Of a stretch of 64,000 bases of DNA, positions 51,001 through 61,800 are shown one piece after another. Made by a program: the position numbers and the translations under genes. The stretch covers positions 177,138 through 241,137 of the forward strand of contig VFFE01007068.1 of assembly GCA_008921705.1 (NCBI GenBank), read 5' to 3'. Positions within the stretch are counted from its first letter, which is position 1. Every line of letters begins with the position of its first letter. The notes beneath the pieces were generated by a model. The model did no database searches. It had not been told where the DNA came from and saw only the letters and a list, made by a program, of their open reading frames with translations. Source of the stretch: Burhinus oedicnemus. Taxonomy: Eukaryota; Chordata; Aves; Charadriiformes; Burhinidae.

Positions 51001-54000
51001 TATAAACGCAGCAAGCATAAGGCAGCGCTCTGCTTCACACTATCCATAGTATCTCTGGATTTAAAATACAGTGGTTAAGTCACAGCAATAATTGCAGGCC
51101 AGCATTATGCTAGTCTTTGCACTGACTCAGCATCCCTAGCCAGGTAGCATCTTGTCAACAAAAGTTGAAACAGAAGTTCACTAAATTCTTCCTGTGTTAC
51201 AGTATTTGTTCTTACTTTTATCCAGCAAGTTTAACTAGTCAAGTTTTCAACCATTACATATGCCTAATAGCCTCTGTAACGATTCTCTGCAACTTAAGAG
51301 TGACTTTTCACATCTTTTTAATCAGAATTGAAAGGTCATCATGAGATGAACACAAGCTCATCTAATCGCGAGAACAAGCTTCTTCCAAACTGACTGAGGT
51401 CAAACAGTTAAGGTACACTGTATTATGCATGTGACCAACGCTGATCTCCTGACAGGTCCTGCATATCAGATACAAATCATTAACTACTCAACAGCTTCCG
51501 TACCCACAGCTAGTATGCAAGTCAGTGAGCTATCATCAAGCATGCAACCCACAAATCTATTCACCTTGCCATCCGTGCTGCTGGCACAGAAATATACTGT
51601 TTTAAGAGCAGCATGCTACTATTGTACTTCAGTGAAATCCCTTTCACAGAGTAGTCAATTAAGCAGTTTTTATGTTACACAAACAAAAGCTAAAAAAAGT
51701 ACTGAGCACTTAAAAGTTTTAAGAGGCCGTTTATACTGTGCAACCTTGGTTAAATTGTTAAAATTGGTTAAGTGTTCAGAAACCTCCATAACCCCAGTAG
51801 AGGTTCAGCACACCTATTCTTTATGAATTTACCAGTCTTCCATGAGATGAAGTTGTACCTTAGTTTAAAAAAAAAAAAACAAACCAAAACCAAACACAAC
51901 AAAAAAAACCCCAAACCCCCCCCCAAAACCCCAAACCTGTTCCTCCCCTCCCTTCAACTTATATTCAAGTCAAGGGAGCTATGCTAAAGTTGCAAATGGA
52001 ACTGACAGTGCTCATTCTGCACAGATTGCTTAGATATGACATGTACGTATACACATTTTATATATATTCTCTTCGAAATGCAGAAGGAATGAGGCCCTGA
52101 AAACTGGTCTTGGAACATAAACACAGTTCAAAGTTCAAACACATCTGAAATAAAGGTGCTGTGCTCTATCTGCTATTGATGACCTGAAGTGAAGTTTCTG
52201 GAACTCTTTAAGGTTATCTTATTAAAACCCATGACTCATCATCACAGTGTTGTCTCCACTATGCTACATGGAGAATAGCACCTGGCAAGGGCAGTGCAGG
52301 ACAGCAACAGGCCTGACAGAGCTCCAGAACCTGCCATCTCTAAACATGCACCCTTATATAGGGAATTCCACGTTTGAGAAAGGTGGAATTACAGGATAGA
52401 TTCTCCTTCATTTCCTCCACCACACCCAACCCATACTGAGCATCAGGTGCTAGCTGCTTATTCTTCTCTTTCTGGCACATACTACATTTCAGCTCTGCAA
52501 AATAATAACAAAATGTTCAAGTGTGGCATTATAGACACACTATTTCAAGAGTTTAGAAGTATTGCTAAGATTTTTGCCACAACTAGATATCACACATTAT
52601 ATCCTTCCTCTTGTCGTCAACTCAGACCGTACACATAACAGACGCAGTCAGACTTAGTGTTGCATAAGCACATTTCCAACATTTGCAAGCTCCAGTGCTT
52701 GACATTCAGAGTATTAATAAAGTTCTTACGCAACATGTTACTTTTTTATATTAATGTAAGACATTAGTTTTTTTCATAAAATGAGATCCATGCATATTCC
52801 AAAACATTTTGTATCCATAAGAGTTTAAATGCAGTGTTCGTACTTGGACATTTTAAGTTTCAAATAAATTAGCCCTACAATCACAAGTTTCGTTTTAGAT
52901 TTATTTAACTACCATTCCAGACAAATACCAGGTCTGTTTAGAGACTTCTAGCAATACAAAGGGAAAGTTAGAAAGTTGTCACAGACTATTTGCAATTTAC
53001 AGGAATTGCTGTTTGCGTGGTTAGTAGAATCACAGGATCACAGGGGTTGAAAGGGACTTCTGGAGATCATCTAGTCCAACCCCCATGCCAGAGCAGGGTC
53101 ACCTAGAGCAGGTTGCACAGGATGGCGTCCAGGGGGGTTTGGAATGTCACCAGAGTCGGAGACTCCACCACCTCTCTGGGCAGCCAGGTCCAGTGCTCTG
53201 CCACCCTCAAAGGAAGGAAGTTCCTCCTCATGTTTAGACGGAACTTCCTATGGTCAAGTTTGTGCCTGTTACCTCTTGTCCTGTCACCGGGTACCACTGA
53301 AAAAGGACTGGTCCCATCCTCCTGGCACCCTCCCTATAAGCATTGGTAAGATTCCCCCCTCTGAGCCTTCTCTTCTCCAGACTTAAAAGACCCCAAGCCC
53401 CTCAGCCTTTCCTCATAAGAAAGAGGTTCCAGTCCCCTAATCATCTTTGTAACCCTCTACTGTACCCTCTCCAGCAGTTCCCTGTCCTTCTTGAACCAGG
53501 GAGCCCAGAACTGGACGCAGTACTCCAGATGCGGTCTCACCAGGGCAGAGTTGAGGGGGACGATAACCTCCCGCGACCTGCTGGCCACACTTCTTGATGC
53601 ACCCCAGGATGCCATTGGCCTTCTTTGCCACAACGGCACGTTGCTGGCTTATGGTCATCCTGTTGTCCACCAGGACTCCCAGGTCCCTTTCCACAGAGCT
53701 GCTTTCCAGCAGGTCAACCCCTAACCTGTACTGGTGCATGGGGTTATTCCTCCCCAAATGCAACCCTACACTTGCCCTAGTCATGAGGTTTCTCTCTGCC
53801 CAACTCTCCAGCTTGTCCAGGTCACACTGAATGGCAGTACAGCCTTCCGGTGTGTCAGCCACCCCTCCCAGTTTTGTGTCATCAGCAAATTCACTGAGGG
53901 TACACTCTAGCCCTTCATCCAGGTCATTAATGAATGACCCAGTACTGACCCCTGGGGAACACCACTTGTCACAGACCTCCAACTAGACCCTGTGCCACCA

Positions 54001-55819
54001 ATCACAACCCTCTGAGCTCTGTCTGCCAGCCAGTTTTCAATCCACCCCACCGTCCATTCATCCAACCCACACTTCCTAAGCTTGCCTATGAGGATGCTGT
54101 GGAAGACAGCGTCAAAAGCCCTGCTGAAGTCAAAGTAGACAACATCCACTGCCCTCCCTCATCTATTCGTCCAGTCACGCCATCGTAGATGGCTATCAGA
54201 TTAGTCAGACATGACTTCCCCTTGGTGAATCCATGTTGACTACTTCTGATAACCTTCTTTTCCTCCAGGTGCTTTGAGATGACACCCCGAATGAGCTGTT
54301 CCATCATCTTCCCAGGGATGGAGGTGAGGCTGACTGGCCTGTAGTTTCCTGGGTCTTCCTTCTCACCCTTTTTGAAGGGGAAGTAAGAAGGCTCACACAA
54401 CAAAACATTCTCACATTCCTTATGAAGTCAGGACTATTTAAATAAGAGCTTTAGTTTATAACAAAATTTGTAGTGTAAAGATCTGTTTAGGGTCATTTAT
54501 TTCTTCTTTTCACCAGGAGAGAAAAGGAAAGTAAAACATACGTATTTCAGGGGTGTTCACTGCCACACATTTATACAGAACAAAAACTTGATCGCAACAC
54601 AATGCTGTAAAAGCCTATTCAAGATATTGACATAGCGTTAGTTTCCATGTTGCATTTGTACACTTTTACAAGCAACTCCGTCCTCAGGGATATTAAAGTA
54701 TTTGCAGTTACTGGAAATTGTCACTATCTGTACTGCAAGCCCAGGGCTGTATAGCTCTAAGCAGGGATCAAGCTGCTGCAATGGAACCAAGTTGCTGAAA
54801 AGGTTTATTGGTGTTGTATTTGAAGGTGGCATGTCATACCTACCCAGCTACAAGTATTTTTGGAATTTCTCCAGCAAACGCTTCTGCCATCTCTCGGCTA
54901 CCCACATTAGCAATACAATGCAGAGCAAGCCCCATGAACGTGGGGTTGCGGCTGGCCAGGTCATTCTTGATCGCATTGTTTATTAAGCGAATCAGCTCAC
55001 TGTTAGAGTTCACTAGTACGGAGATGAAAAGATATCCCTGTGATTTAGAAAGAGGAAAATGAAAATTGATTTTAGCTGACTTAAATTATATTTTCTGTTA
55101 ATGTCACAAGTAATTCTTTGAGACATACAGCTCTCCAATACCAAACATATGGGCAGAAATAGATATTTAGATAGCAGAGCAAAGGCTAGAAAGATTAAGT
55201 GAAGTAAACAAAAAGGAGTAAGCTTAGTGTTACCCTAATTTCTCAGTTTAAGTGTTTCATCAATCTATTTGAGCATATACTTGATCGTTTTAGATGAATG
55301 GGAGCAAATCAAGAATTTGGCTTATCATTCAGAGACCAGTAAGTAATATGTGCCTGGTAAATACAACCGTACCTAGGAAGATTTAAAGAGATATTCTGAA
55401 AATTACAAGGTTACTTACCTTTTAATGCAAGACTCAAGGCAGTTTCTTAACAAGAGTAATAATTTTACACAGAGTGCACATTTTAGCTTTTAAAATTAGT
55501 ACAAGATTCCCTGTGCACAAAGTTGTTTGAATTTCCAAATCAATGCTAGATCCAAAATAAGGCTTTAAGCCAGGGGGGTGTGGTGTGGGAATGAAGCAAA
55601 GTGCTTTACAGACTACACAGCTGAGACAAGATATTAGACAGAGCATCTTATCTTTTATAGAGACTGAGTTACTCACGATTTGTTTCTCTGTATATCTGTT
55701 GGAACTGAGCAGGTTTACAGCTTCCATGTGACCAAAGTCAATATCATGTCCCAGGAGAAAGATGAAAAGCAGTTTGCAGACATATTTTTTCTTACTGTAA
55801 CCATCCAGAGCCTTGTCAC
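32970..55819 (-). CDS. AP2A2: AP-2 complex subunit alpha-2, spliced, first exons outside or not found
   Basis: Large alpha subunit of the AP-2 adaptor at the plasma membrane. It links clathrin, PI(4,5)P2 and cargo in endocytosis, and its ear recruits accessory proteins. Twenty exons join in frame from [16 protein letters not shown] (about residue 46) to the stop TAA at 32970-32972. They give 894 residues; adding the 45 residues upstream in the mammalian protein gives 939, the length I recall for human AP2A2. Order: trunk solenoid to about residue 620, a Ser/Pro hinge to about 705, then the ear. Oddities: an intron with U12-type signals (35986-36816) and an extra in-frame exon (38581-38658). 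AP2A2 rather than AP2A1 because of [15 protein letters not shown] and the MUC6 neighbour. Confidence 0.97.
33860..33994 (-). CDS. AP2A2: AP2A2 exon (ear, residues ~870-914)
   Basis: 45 codons beginning [19 protein letters not shown] and ending LEPNLQAQ, phase 0-0. Acceptor TTTCATAG, donor CAG|GTATCTG. Confidence 0.96.
34648..34717 (-). CDS. AP2A2: AP2A2 exon (ear, residues ~846-869)
   Basis: Reads [20 protein letters not shown] and KAK, then donor GTGGGT. 70 nt. Confidence 0.96.
34869..34885. repeat. C17 homopolymer (G17 on the AP2A2 strand)
   Basis: Lies in an AP2A2 intron about 45 nt downstream of the donor at 34929. Likely length-variable and prone to sequencing error. Confidence 0.9.
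34930..35046 (-). CDS. AP2A2: AP2A2 exon (ear, residues ~807-846)
   Basis: Reads [20 protein letters not shown] and [18 protein letters not shown]. Donor AA|GTAAG, phase 2. Confidence 0.97.
35862..35985 (-). CDS. AP2A2: AP2A2 exon (ear, residues ~766-807), 3' of the U12-type intron
   Basis: Reads [20 protein letters not shown] then [14 protein letters not shown] and NIQFR. Homology requires the exon to begin at or before CTG AAT CTT CAG, yet no AG precedes it. The start at 35985 is set by frame and by the 939-residue total. Confidence 0.9.
35986..36816 (-). other. AP2A2: U12-type (minor-spliceosome) intron of AP2A2
   Basis: On the - strand the intron begins ATATCCTTAA, matching the U12 AT-type donor. 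Near its end is TTTCCTTAATCAC, a close match to the U12 branch site. The branch adenosine is about 11 nt before the boundary that keeps the frame, where the intron ends CTTAT. Apparent termini are AT-AT. 831 nt. Confidence 0.75.
36817..36906 (-). CDS. AP2A2: AP2A2 exon (ear, residues ~736-766), 5' of the U12-type intron
   Basis: Reads [20 protein letters not shown] and VICSDDLQS. Acceptor TTTCTTTCTAG. It ends TCA A just before ATATCCTT. Confidence 0.94.
37594..37676 (-). CDS. AP2A2: AP2A2 exon (start of ear, residues ~708-736)
   Basis: Reads [20 protein letters not shown] and SEFRQNL. It takes a split codon from either the 40371 exon (giving NFAR-FVCK) or the cassette at 38581 (giving LFHK-FVCK). 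Confidence 0.96.
38581..38658 (-). CDS. AP2A2: AP2A2 cassette exon, 26 codons, probably alternative
   Basis: 78 nt in phase 2-2 between a good pyrimidine tract with CTAG and a strong donor CAA|GTAAGC. It reads [18 protein letters not shown] then DADELFHK, joining to FVCKNN. The constitutive product skips it: NFAR joins FVCK directly, and that gives 939 residues. AP2A1 long isoform ends its extra hinge segment with a similar ADELLNK before FVCKNN (from memory), so this looks like a paralogous alternative exon. Confidence 0.72.
40371..40534 (-). CDS. AP2A2: AP2A2 exon (hinge, residues ~654-708)
   Basis: Reads [35 protein letters not shown] and DDNFAR. The flexible Ser/Pro hinge; the LLGLG and LLVDVF stretches resemble clathrin-box type motifs. 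Confidence 0.96.
42449..42622 (-). CDS. AP2A2: AP2A2 exon (end of trunk/hinge, residues ~596-653)
   Basis: Reads [20 protein letters not shown], then [20 protein letters not shown]. 58 codons, phase 0-0. The acceptor lies after a C-rich tract. Confidence 0.96.
43464..43695 (-). CDS. AP2A2: AP2A2 exon (trunk, residues ~518-595)
   Basis: Reads [20 protein letters not shown] and ends [10 protein letters not shown]. Phase 2 in, 0 out. Confidence 0.97.
43872..43969 (-). CDS. AP2A2: AP2A2 exon (trunk, residues ~486-518)
   Basis: Reads [20 protein letters not shown] then [12 protein letters not shown]. Acceptor TTTTCTTACAG. Confidence 0.97.
44961..45143 (-). CDS. AP2A2: AP2A2 exon (trunk, residues ~425-485)
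   Basis: Reads [20 protein letters not shown] and [14 protein letters not shown]. 61 codons, phase 0-0. Confidence 0.97.
45752..45889 (-). CDS. AP2A2: AP2A2 exon (trunk, residues ~379-424)
   Basis: Reads [20 protein letters not shown] and [12 protein letters not shown]. 46 codons, phase 0-0. Confidence 0.97.
46924..46951 (+). other. G-quadruplex-type motif
   Basis: Four G-runs of 4-5 with loops of 2, 4 and 4 nt (GGGG-AT-GGGGG-TCTT-GGGG and CACT-GGGGG). It lies on the template strand of AP2A2, about 60-90 nt past the donor of the 47014 exon. Confidence 0.6.
47014..47182 (-). CDS. AP2A2: AP2A2 exon (trunk, residues ~322-378)
   Basis: Reads [20 protein letters not shown] and [24 protein letters not shown]-like helices of the trunk. 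Confidence 0.97.
47618..47768 (-). CDS. AP2A2: AP2A2 exon (trunk, residues ~272-322)
   Basis: Reads [40 protein letters not shown] and LIIHHD. Phase 1 in, 2 out. Confidence 0.97.
48271..48379 (-). CDS. AP2A2: AP2A2 exon (trunk, residues ~236-272)
   Basis: Reads [20 protein letters not shown] then [16 protein letters not shown]. Phase 0 in, 1 out. Confidence 0.97.
49845..49946 (-). CDS. AP2A2: AP2A2 exon (trunk, residues ~202-235)
   Basis: Reads [20 protein letters not shown] and ends AVSRLSR. 34 codons, phase 0-0. Donor CGA|GTGAGT. Confidence 0.97.
50925..51054 (-). CDS. AP2A2: AP2A2 exon (trunk, residues ~158-201)
   Basis: Reads [20 protein letters not shown] and [17 protein letters not shown]. 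Phase 2 in, 0 out. Confidence 0.97.
51850..51945. repeat. A/C-rich low-complexity tract
   Basis: A-runs and C-runs alternate (CCCCAAA and AAAACCCC blocks, one C9). The AP2A2 strand carries the G-rich complement. Inside the intron between the 50925 and 54844 exons. Confidence 0.85.
53022..54400 (-). mobile_element. CR1 LINE, 5'-truncated, reverse-transcriptase remnant
   Basis: Tail region at 53022 (AGAATCACAGGATCACAGG), then the 3' conserved region and broken reverse-transcriptase frames on the - strand: [47 protein letters not shown] and [11 protein letters not shown]. More diverged in its tail than the other copies, so a third subfamily. In an AP2A2 intron, same orientation as the gene. Confidence 0.93.
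54844..55037 (-). CDS. AP2A2: AP2A2 exon (trunk, residues ~94-158)
   Basis: Reads [40 protein letters not shown] and IPKILVAG. Phase 0 in, 2 out. Confidence 0.97.
55677..55819 (-). CDS. AP2A2: AP2A2 exon (trunk, residues ~46-93), first one seen in the window
   Basis: Reads [38 protein letters not shown] and RYTEKQI. It enters in phase 1. The lysine-rich YSKKKYVCK belongs to the N-terminal PI(4,5)P2-binding face of alpha-adaptin. Confidence 0.97.
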
Positions 55820-58800
55820 CTGGAAAGCAAGAAACAAAGAACAATTAAGCCTATGTTGTTCCTATGCCTGGTTCACCCCCCTCCTCAGTTCCACTGAGGT
55901 ACCTCATCACATCTTGCAGTAACAAGACTTACAATTGTACCTAGCAATTAAGACTGACATTTGATTCACTATGTATCACCCTAGAGAAGAGGGACAAACC
56001 TAGGATTCGGCTATTGCAGTACTTAAATTTCACAAACTTTAAATGTATTATTTCAGCTTTTATTCACTCTACAGTGAGCAAAATGCTAGATATATCCACT
56101 TATCTCTGACTTAAAGGACTACCAAGTATTTACATCATTTTGTGCTAAACACATGAAAGTTATCACAAACCATCATCAACAGATGTCAGACAATCAAACA
56201 ACTCCTGGGTTTTAAAAAAAAATTATTCCCAGTCATGGAACACAGGCAGCTTATAGCTCTTCCTAATAGCCCAAGACAGACAAATGTGTAACTCTAAAAA
56301 AACCTGAGCTGCCACTGAATCAACAAGCCATTCACATGACACTAGTTTTAAGTATTTATCTAAATCTGAAATTCATTTGTAACGAAAAAAAACCTCAAAA
56401 GCTGAAAATTCTAGTGTTAATACCATTTACCATTATCTATCCTAAAGGACAGCCATGAAATAATGCCATCATCTAGTCCCCAAATTATCCTGCTATGTCC
56501 TTAAAGTATTTTCTTGCTAAGAGGCAGTACACACATGTTTACTCAATTTTGATTTTCCTGTTTCTGTTAAGAGCAGCTATGTGTCTTCCATACACATTCT
56601 CTTGTTAAATCAGTTATCAAGCCTTTATCACAGTAAAAGGTCTTAACACACTTCCTGAACTACACCACAGTAGAGAACTCAGTAGCAACAAAATAAAAAC
56701 TGGAAGTCTTTTCACAAAAATAGAGTGATAGAGGTATATCCCAAAGCCTTGAAAAGACACATGAAATGAGATTACTTATAAGAGCTTTAAAGTGTTTGTA
56801 AAATGAAAGTATTCACAAGTGTTTCAGTTTTAGAAGAAAAATGCATCCTAAACAGGTTTGGCCTTATGTTGCAGTATTGCTGTCTTTTAGAAGCTTGTAA
56901 AAGCTACATGGAACAGTACAGCAGCTTACAGCTCATCAGGCAGACCACTTCTTTTCCTGAAGGGCTACATACGAACATAGGCTTTTTGCAAAACGTTCTC
57001 TCCCCACCCCAAATCAGGAGATAAAGGAGTATGCACTAAATCAGGCAAGCCTGAATGCTAGTGAGTTCAGTCAGGGTAGCAAAATCTTGATAGATGCTGC
57101 TGCCTAAAAGGCTATATAAGCTCCTTAGCCTTTGCATTCTGGGTACAGAATAACTAGTCTGTCAGATCAGTGCATTCCTTAGTGATGGGCAAGTTCAGCC
57201 AGAATAGCATTGCATAAAGCTTAAATAAGATATTCCCCACTCATTGCCCTTACCAAAAAAACCTCCAAGCTGCATTTTTTTTAAACTTCAAATTGATGTA
57301 ATAGGCAGCTAAGTATGTAATAAAGAATCTTAATAGTATAGAAGTTTCTCCTCCTTCCTTCTCATCCACTGGTGCAGAAGCAGGTTAGATTTCCCATGCC
57401 ACATGCATCTACAGCTCCCACAGATTTTTACACTAAATTCACTGACTGTATAAAAAGAATCAGAAACCTTACCACAATAAACTAAATTTACGGCTTGTGA
57501 AGGAATGAACACTACCATCAACGCGTGAAGCTACATAATGTTAGTGAATCAAGAGAAAGCACACCGACACATTGAAGCAGACAATGATAATGTCTACAGG
57601 CTGCAACTATGTATTTTGCAGGCGTTGCTTTCTATTTTGACTCTAGAAACTTGTTTTATGTAGTTTTATTTCAACTAAGAAAAATTTAAGCACACAACTG
57701 CCATTTTAATACAGAAAATGATACCCTTCAAATCTGAGTCTTTAGACACCTGTTGATTCTTTTATATATATTTTTAATTTTTTAAACTGGCATAGACAGC
57801 TTATCAGTTGCCAAGAAAAAGAAGCTTTACGTTAAAGCTATTTTTATGCTGCACAAAGAAAAGTTGCCTTCAGGTCCGTACCGCAGAAGCCAAAAGCCAA
57901 TACGTGTCATGTTCTACAGTGTTACTCAGGATACTCATGACAGTGAAATCCTGCTATACTGGATCCTGTCAAGATCCTCTGACAACACCCAGCTCTGCAA
58001 AAAGCTGCCCAAAGACATGTTTTCTTCAAGTCACATTTACAGCTTGCTGCCATAAGGCTATTTTCCTGCTGAGTTGGCAAACAAATCCAGGGCAGTTTGC
58101 TTGACTAGACATCTGAATTAACATTAGAAGAACCACAGCAAAACATCCAGACTGAAGGTGGGGGAAGGGGGAAGAAGGGGGAAGGTGGGTTGTTCCCCCC
58201 CTCTGCCTTGGCTTCTTTGGAAGCAATACGGCCAGAGGGAAAAGTAGATATTTCGCCATGTCTGTTTATCTCCCGTGACCTTCAAACAATGGCTTAAGCA
58301 GCAAAGGAATAAATTCTTCTGTATTTATAACAGGGGAAATAAATATCTCCTGTTATACTCTTTTCCCAATAAAATGGTACTCAAGAGCAGAAGCTTCCTC
58401 CCATCCCATCATGGTAGGGAGATGCAGATCAAATATAACTTCCTTAGGAGAGGCAAGAACAAAAATGCAGGAAGAGGCAGAGTGACAGCTTTCGTTTTTA
58501 AACATTTTTCAGCTGCTTAAGAGAAGTTTCTACAAGCTCTTACTATTTGATTTTCAATTGGTCTTCTGCATGAGGAAGGAAAAGAAATAATCAGTGAATA
58601 AACCAGGGGGTCTTTATATTGCTTAGCAATAAGAACATGCCAACTCATGACAAGCCAGCTGTTTCCAGGTGACTGATTAAAGGAACTTTATCAGATACTA
58701 CTATGATTCACAAAAGGAGACACTAAATCAGCTGAATCCATTTTAATCAGTGTTCCTCTAGTGGCTGAGAACCACATAACTGAAGACTTGCTATGGTATT

Positions 58801-61800
58801 TAATAGCATTAATATCATTAGTTGCTTCTCTCTGAGATATAGATACCAAAAGGCATCAGAAAGTAGCTTCACACGAACTTTACTGTAAGTGAAAAGATCC
58901 CAACCAGTCTCCAAGACTGGAGTTCCCAGGAGTTCAAGAGATTGAACTGCAGCTGCCTGTTAGTGTACAATCCATCAGCAACACGCAGAAGTCACAAGTA
59001 TAAACCCTGTTCTTTCATCTTCTCAACTGACTCTGGTGTTGACTTTGTGAGATCAGAAGGGAAGATGGAGTATCGAATACTGCAACACAATTGCTTAATG
59101 AAGAACACAAGCGGATTAAAGCACATATACCCTGAACCACATCGACTTTTACAACAAAATATTTGTCATGGTTTGGCAATTCCTTTTTTCAGGTTTAGGA
59201 CCCAGCTATTTAAAGCATTATATCTTTCCAAGATAGCAGTATTTTAAGAACTCAGATTAGCAAGGTCCTTGGATCTTGAGGTATTTGAAGCACTTTTGAT
59301 GCAAACTATGCCATGCATTCAAGCTCAAAATGTATTAACATCTACTAGCAAGGAAAAAGCAGCTTCCTTCTCCATCATGTGCTATCAAAGAATATTGTAA
59401 AAATCAGTAACTGAAACACTTTTTCTTACGACAGTAAAAAATAGTTCACTGACTGCTTTCAAAAGCTTCTCTCCCTTATGTGCAGAACTGAAAGCAACCT
59501 GAAAGTTTACAGTAACAGGCAGGCTTACAAACTAAGCCAAAGTAACAGTCACTAGAACTCTTCTTTAAAGCCTTATTAGTTCCCAGCAATAATAGAACAT
59601 CATTGTCTTTTTAAAAATTTTATTACTTAATTAGCTGAGCAATTTGAAAAAGAGCATTGCAGTCAAAGGTCTGACTGTAGCTGTCCAAATCCAGCTGTGT
59701 TTCGAAGAAGTCTTTGAATCAGATTCTTACTGAAATTTCAGGTTTAACTAATGAATGTGTCTCCCTCCCATGTAGCATTTACAAAGAGTTATAAAGCTTT
59801 TATTTTAAACATTACTAACAGGTCTCATTGCTTAAGTATGTGCTAAAATAGTACAGCTTCCCCCAACCTCGAGCAAACATCCAAGCAAGAGCAGAAGGAA
59901 GTCTCACACATTCTGTTATCTTTATTGCAATACACAATCATTTCCTTTAACTCAGCTCATTTTTAAATGCTTTCAGGAATATTTGCAAGTACTGCAAATC
60001 AAGTCAGCAGAAACAGGAAGGATTCAGAACACACATCAGCAGGTTTTGAGCACAGTGGGCATTTCAAAGGCTACGTGCTTTCCCTGGGAAGTTTATTAGT
60101 CATTTTTCTAAGAAATAAATTGTTAACAGCTGATCAGCAAATAGTACTATTATTAAGAAATAATTATCACTTTCACCTTTCTGTGCATCACCTCTCTACC
60201 ATTTCAACAGGGAAGTTTTGGTTTTCATTGCTCATAGATCTCTTTCATGCAGACTTCCAAAAAGGAAGAAGTAAGGCATAAACGCATTATGAGACCCTTT
60301 GGTTCCCAGGCAGCACCTTCTGCCTCTAATTTGGACCACGAATTAAAAAACAGCACCTGCTTTTGAATGTAATTCAGTATATTTAAAAAACAGTCTGCTG
60401 TACTGTTACAGAGCCTGCTAGAGAGACGGCAAGAACACTGTTTAGTCCTGTGGGATGTTGGGGGGTGGGGGGGCATGTAAGAGGTTAAGGAAGCCTGACA
60501 AGTCTAGTCTCACTAGCGTCCACATGATTGATTGCTATCTCAAAAGACAAGACAATCTCAGCTTTTAAAACTGCAGTAATGGCTTATGCAAAACAGAACG
60601 GACAACATCCTTAAGTATTTTCCATTCAGTGTGCTTCCTTCCTAGGTTCACACTGACCTATGTTCATGTAGCTGACAGCAATCCAGTGCTATACTGTATC
60701 GGAAGGTGTACTACTAGCTTAGAGGTTAAGAAAAATGAAGTTGCTTTTTATGAATGTATCTACACTTAGGGAAAGACAAATCTTATCTCAAAGAGTGATA
60801 GTCCAAGCCTTCTAAATGAAAGGCTGAATATTTATGGCAGACAACCCATACAAAACCATAGCATAGCATTTAGTTACCACACTACTACCACCAGAACAGA
60901 GTATTACTAGAGCAGCCCCACAACTCAGGTGATATTTGAAGCCTGGTTTTACTTCCAATGATTTACTTTGTCAGTGAAGACACCTTATTGTTTTATTGAT
61001 TGCATTCATACATCTCTTAGATGATCAGAAGACAGTACGATGAACCACACCCATCTGAAATATAAAGACTACACTTTCACAGCCTGCCAGGAAAGCAATT
61101 TGCTGTTACACAGCTTCTGTTTAAAACAGGTATTTAGAGGTATATCTTGAACTTCCTGCAAATGGTTACTGTGTAGTTTGGGACAATAGAGAAGACTTCC
61201 TTGAATCTGGGAAAACAAGTGAGCTGAAGTAAAAAAAACCAAAAAGCAGAGATTATCAACTGACATTGGGGCACTTCTGCACAAGACCAAACTAAGATAC
61301 ACTAGGATGTCTGAAATCTAGCAGCCACTCTTGTAACACAAACCCTATTAAGCAGTCAGAATGAAGTTAAAATCTAATGCCAGATGTGGAAAAAATGAAC
61401 AAGCCTGAATCAAGCAGAGAACAAAGTTCCTTTGACTGCAGAAACAGATTATATATTTGTGGGCAGTTTCATTAGTACACAAATTCCGCTCTAAGAGATC
61501 AAAATGAAACAACAAATTAATAAACCAGGTATTTTCTCACTCATTTACAAAGCAATTACTACTGACAGCCAGACTTCTAGTTTGGCTCAAGCATGAGAGC
61601 AAAATCAGCTTATAATCTGAACATGTAAAACAAAAGGAATAGTATTTCTCCACTTAACTCCTACAACTTCTGCTTTATTACACTAGTGCAGTTTCTCTCT
61701 GCTACATGCATTTTATCTCAGTTAATGCAGAAGCATTTAAAGCAACCGTCAAGGACACATTGAACTCAGCTATGGAGCTTCCTCATGCTGAAACAAGAGA

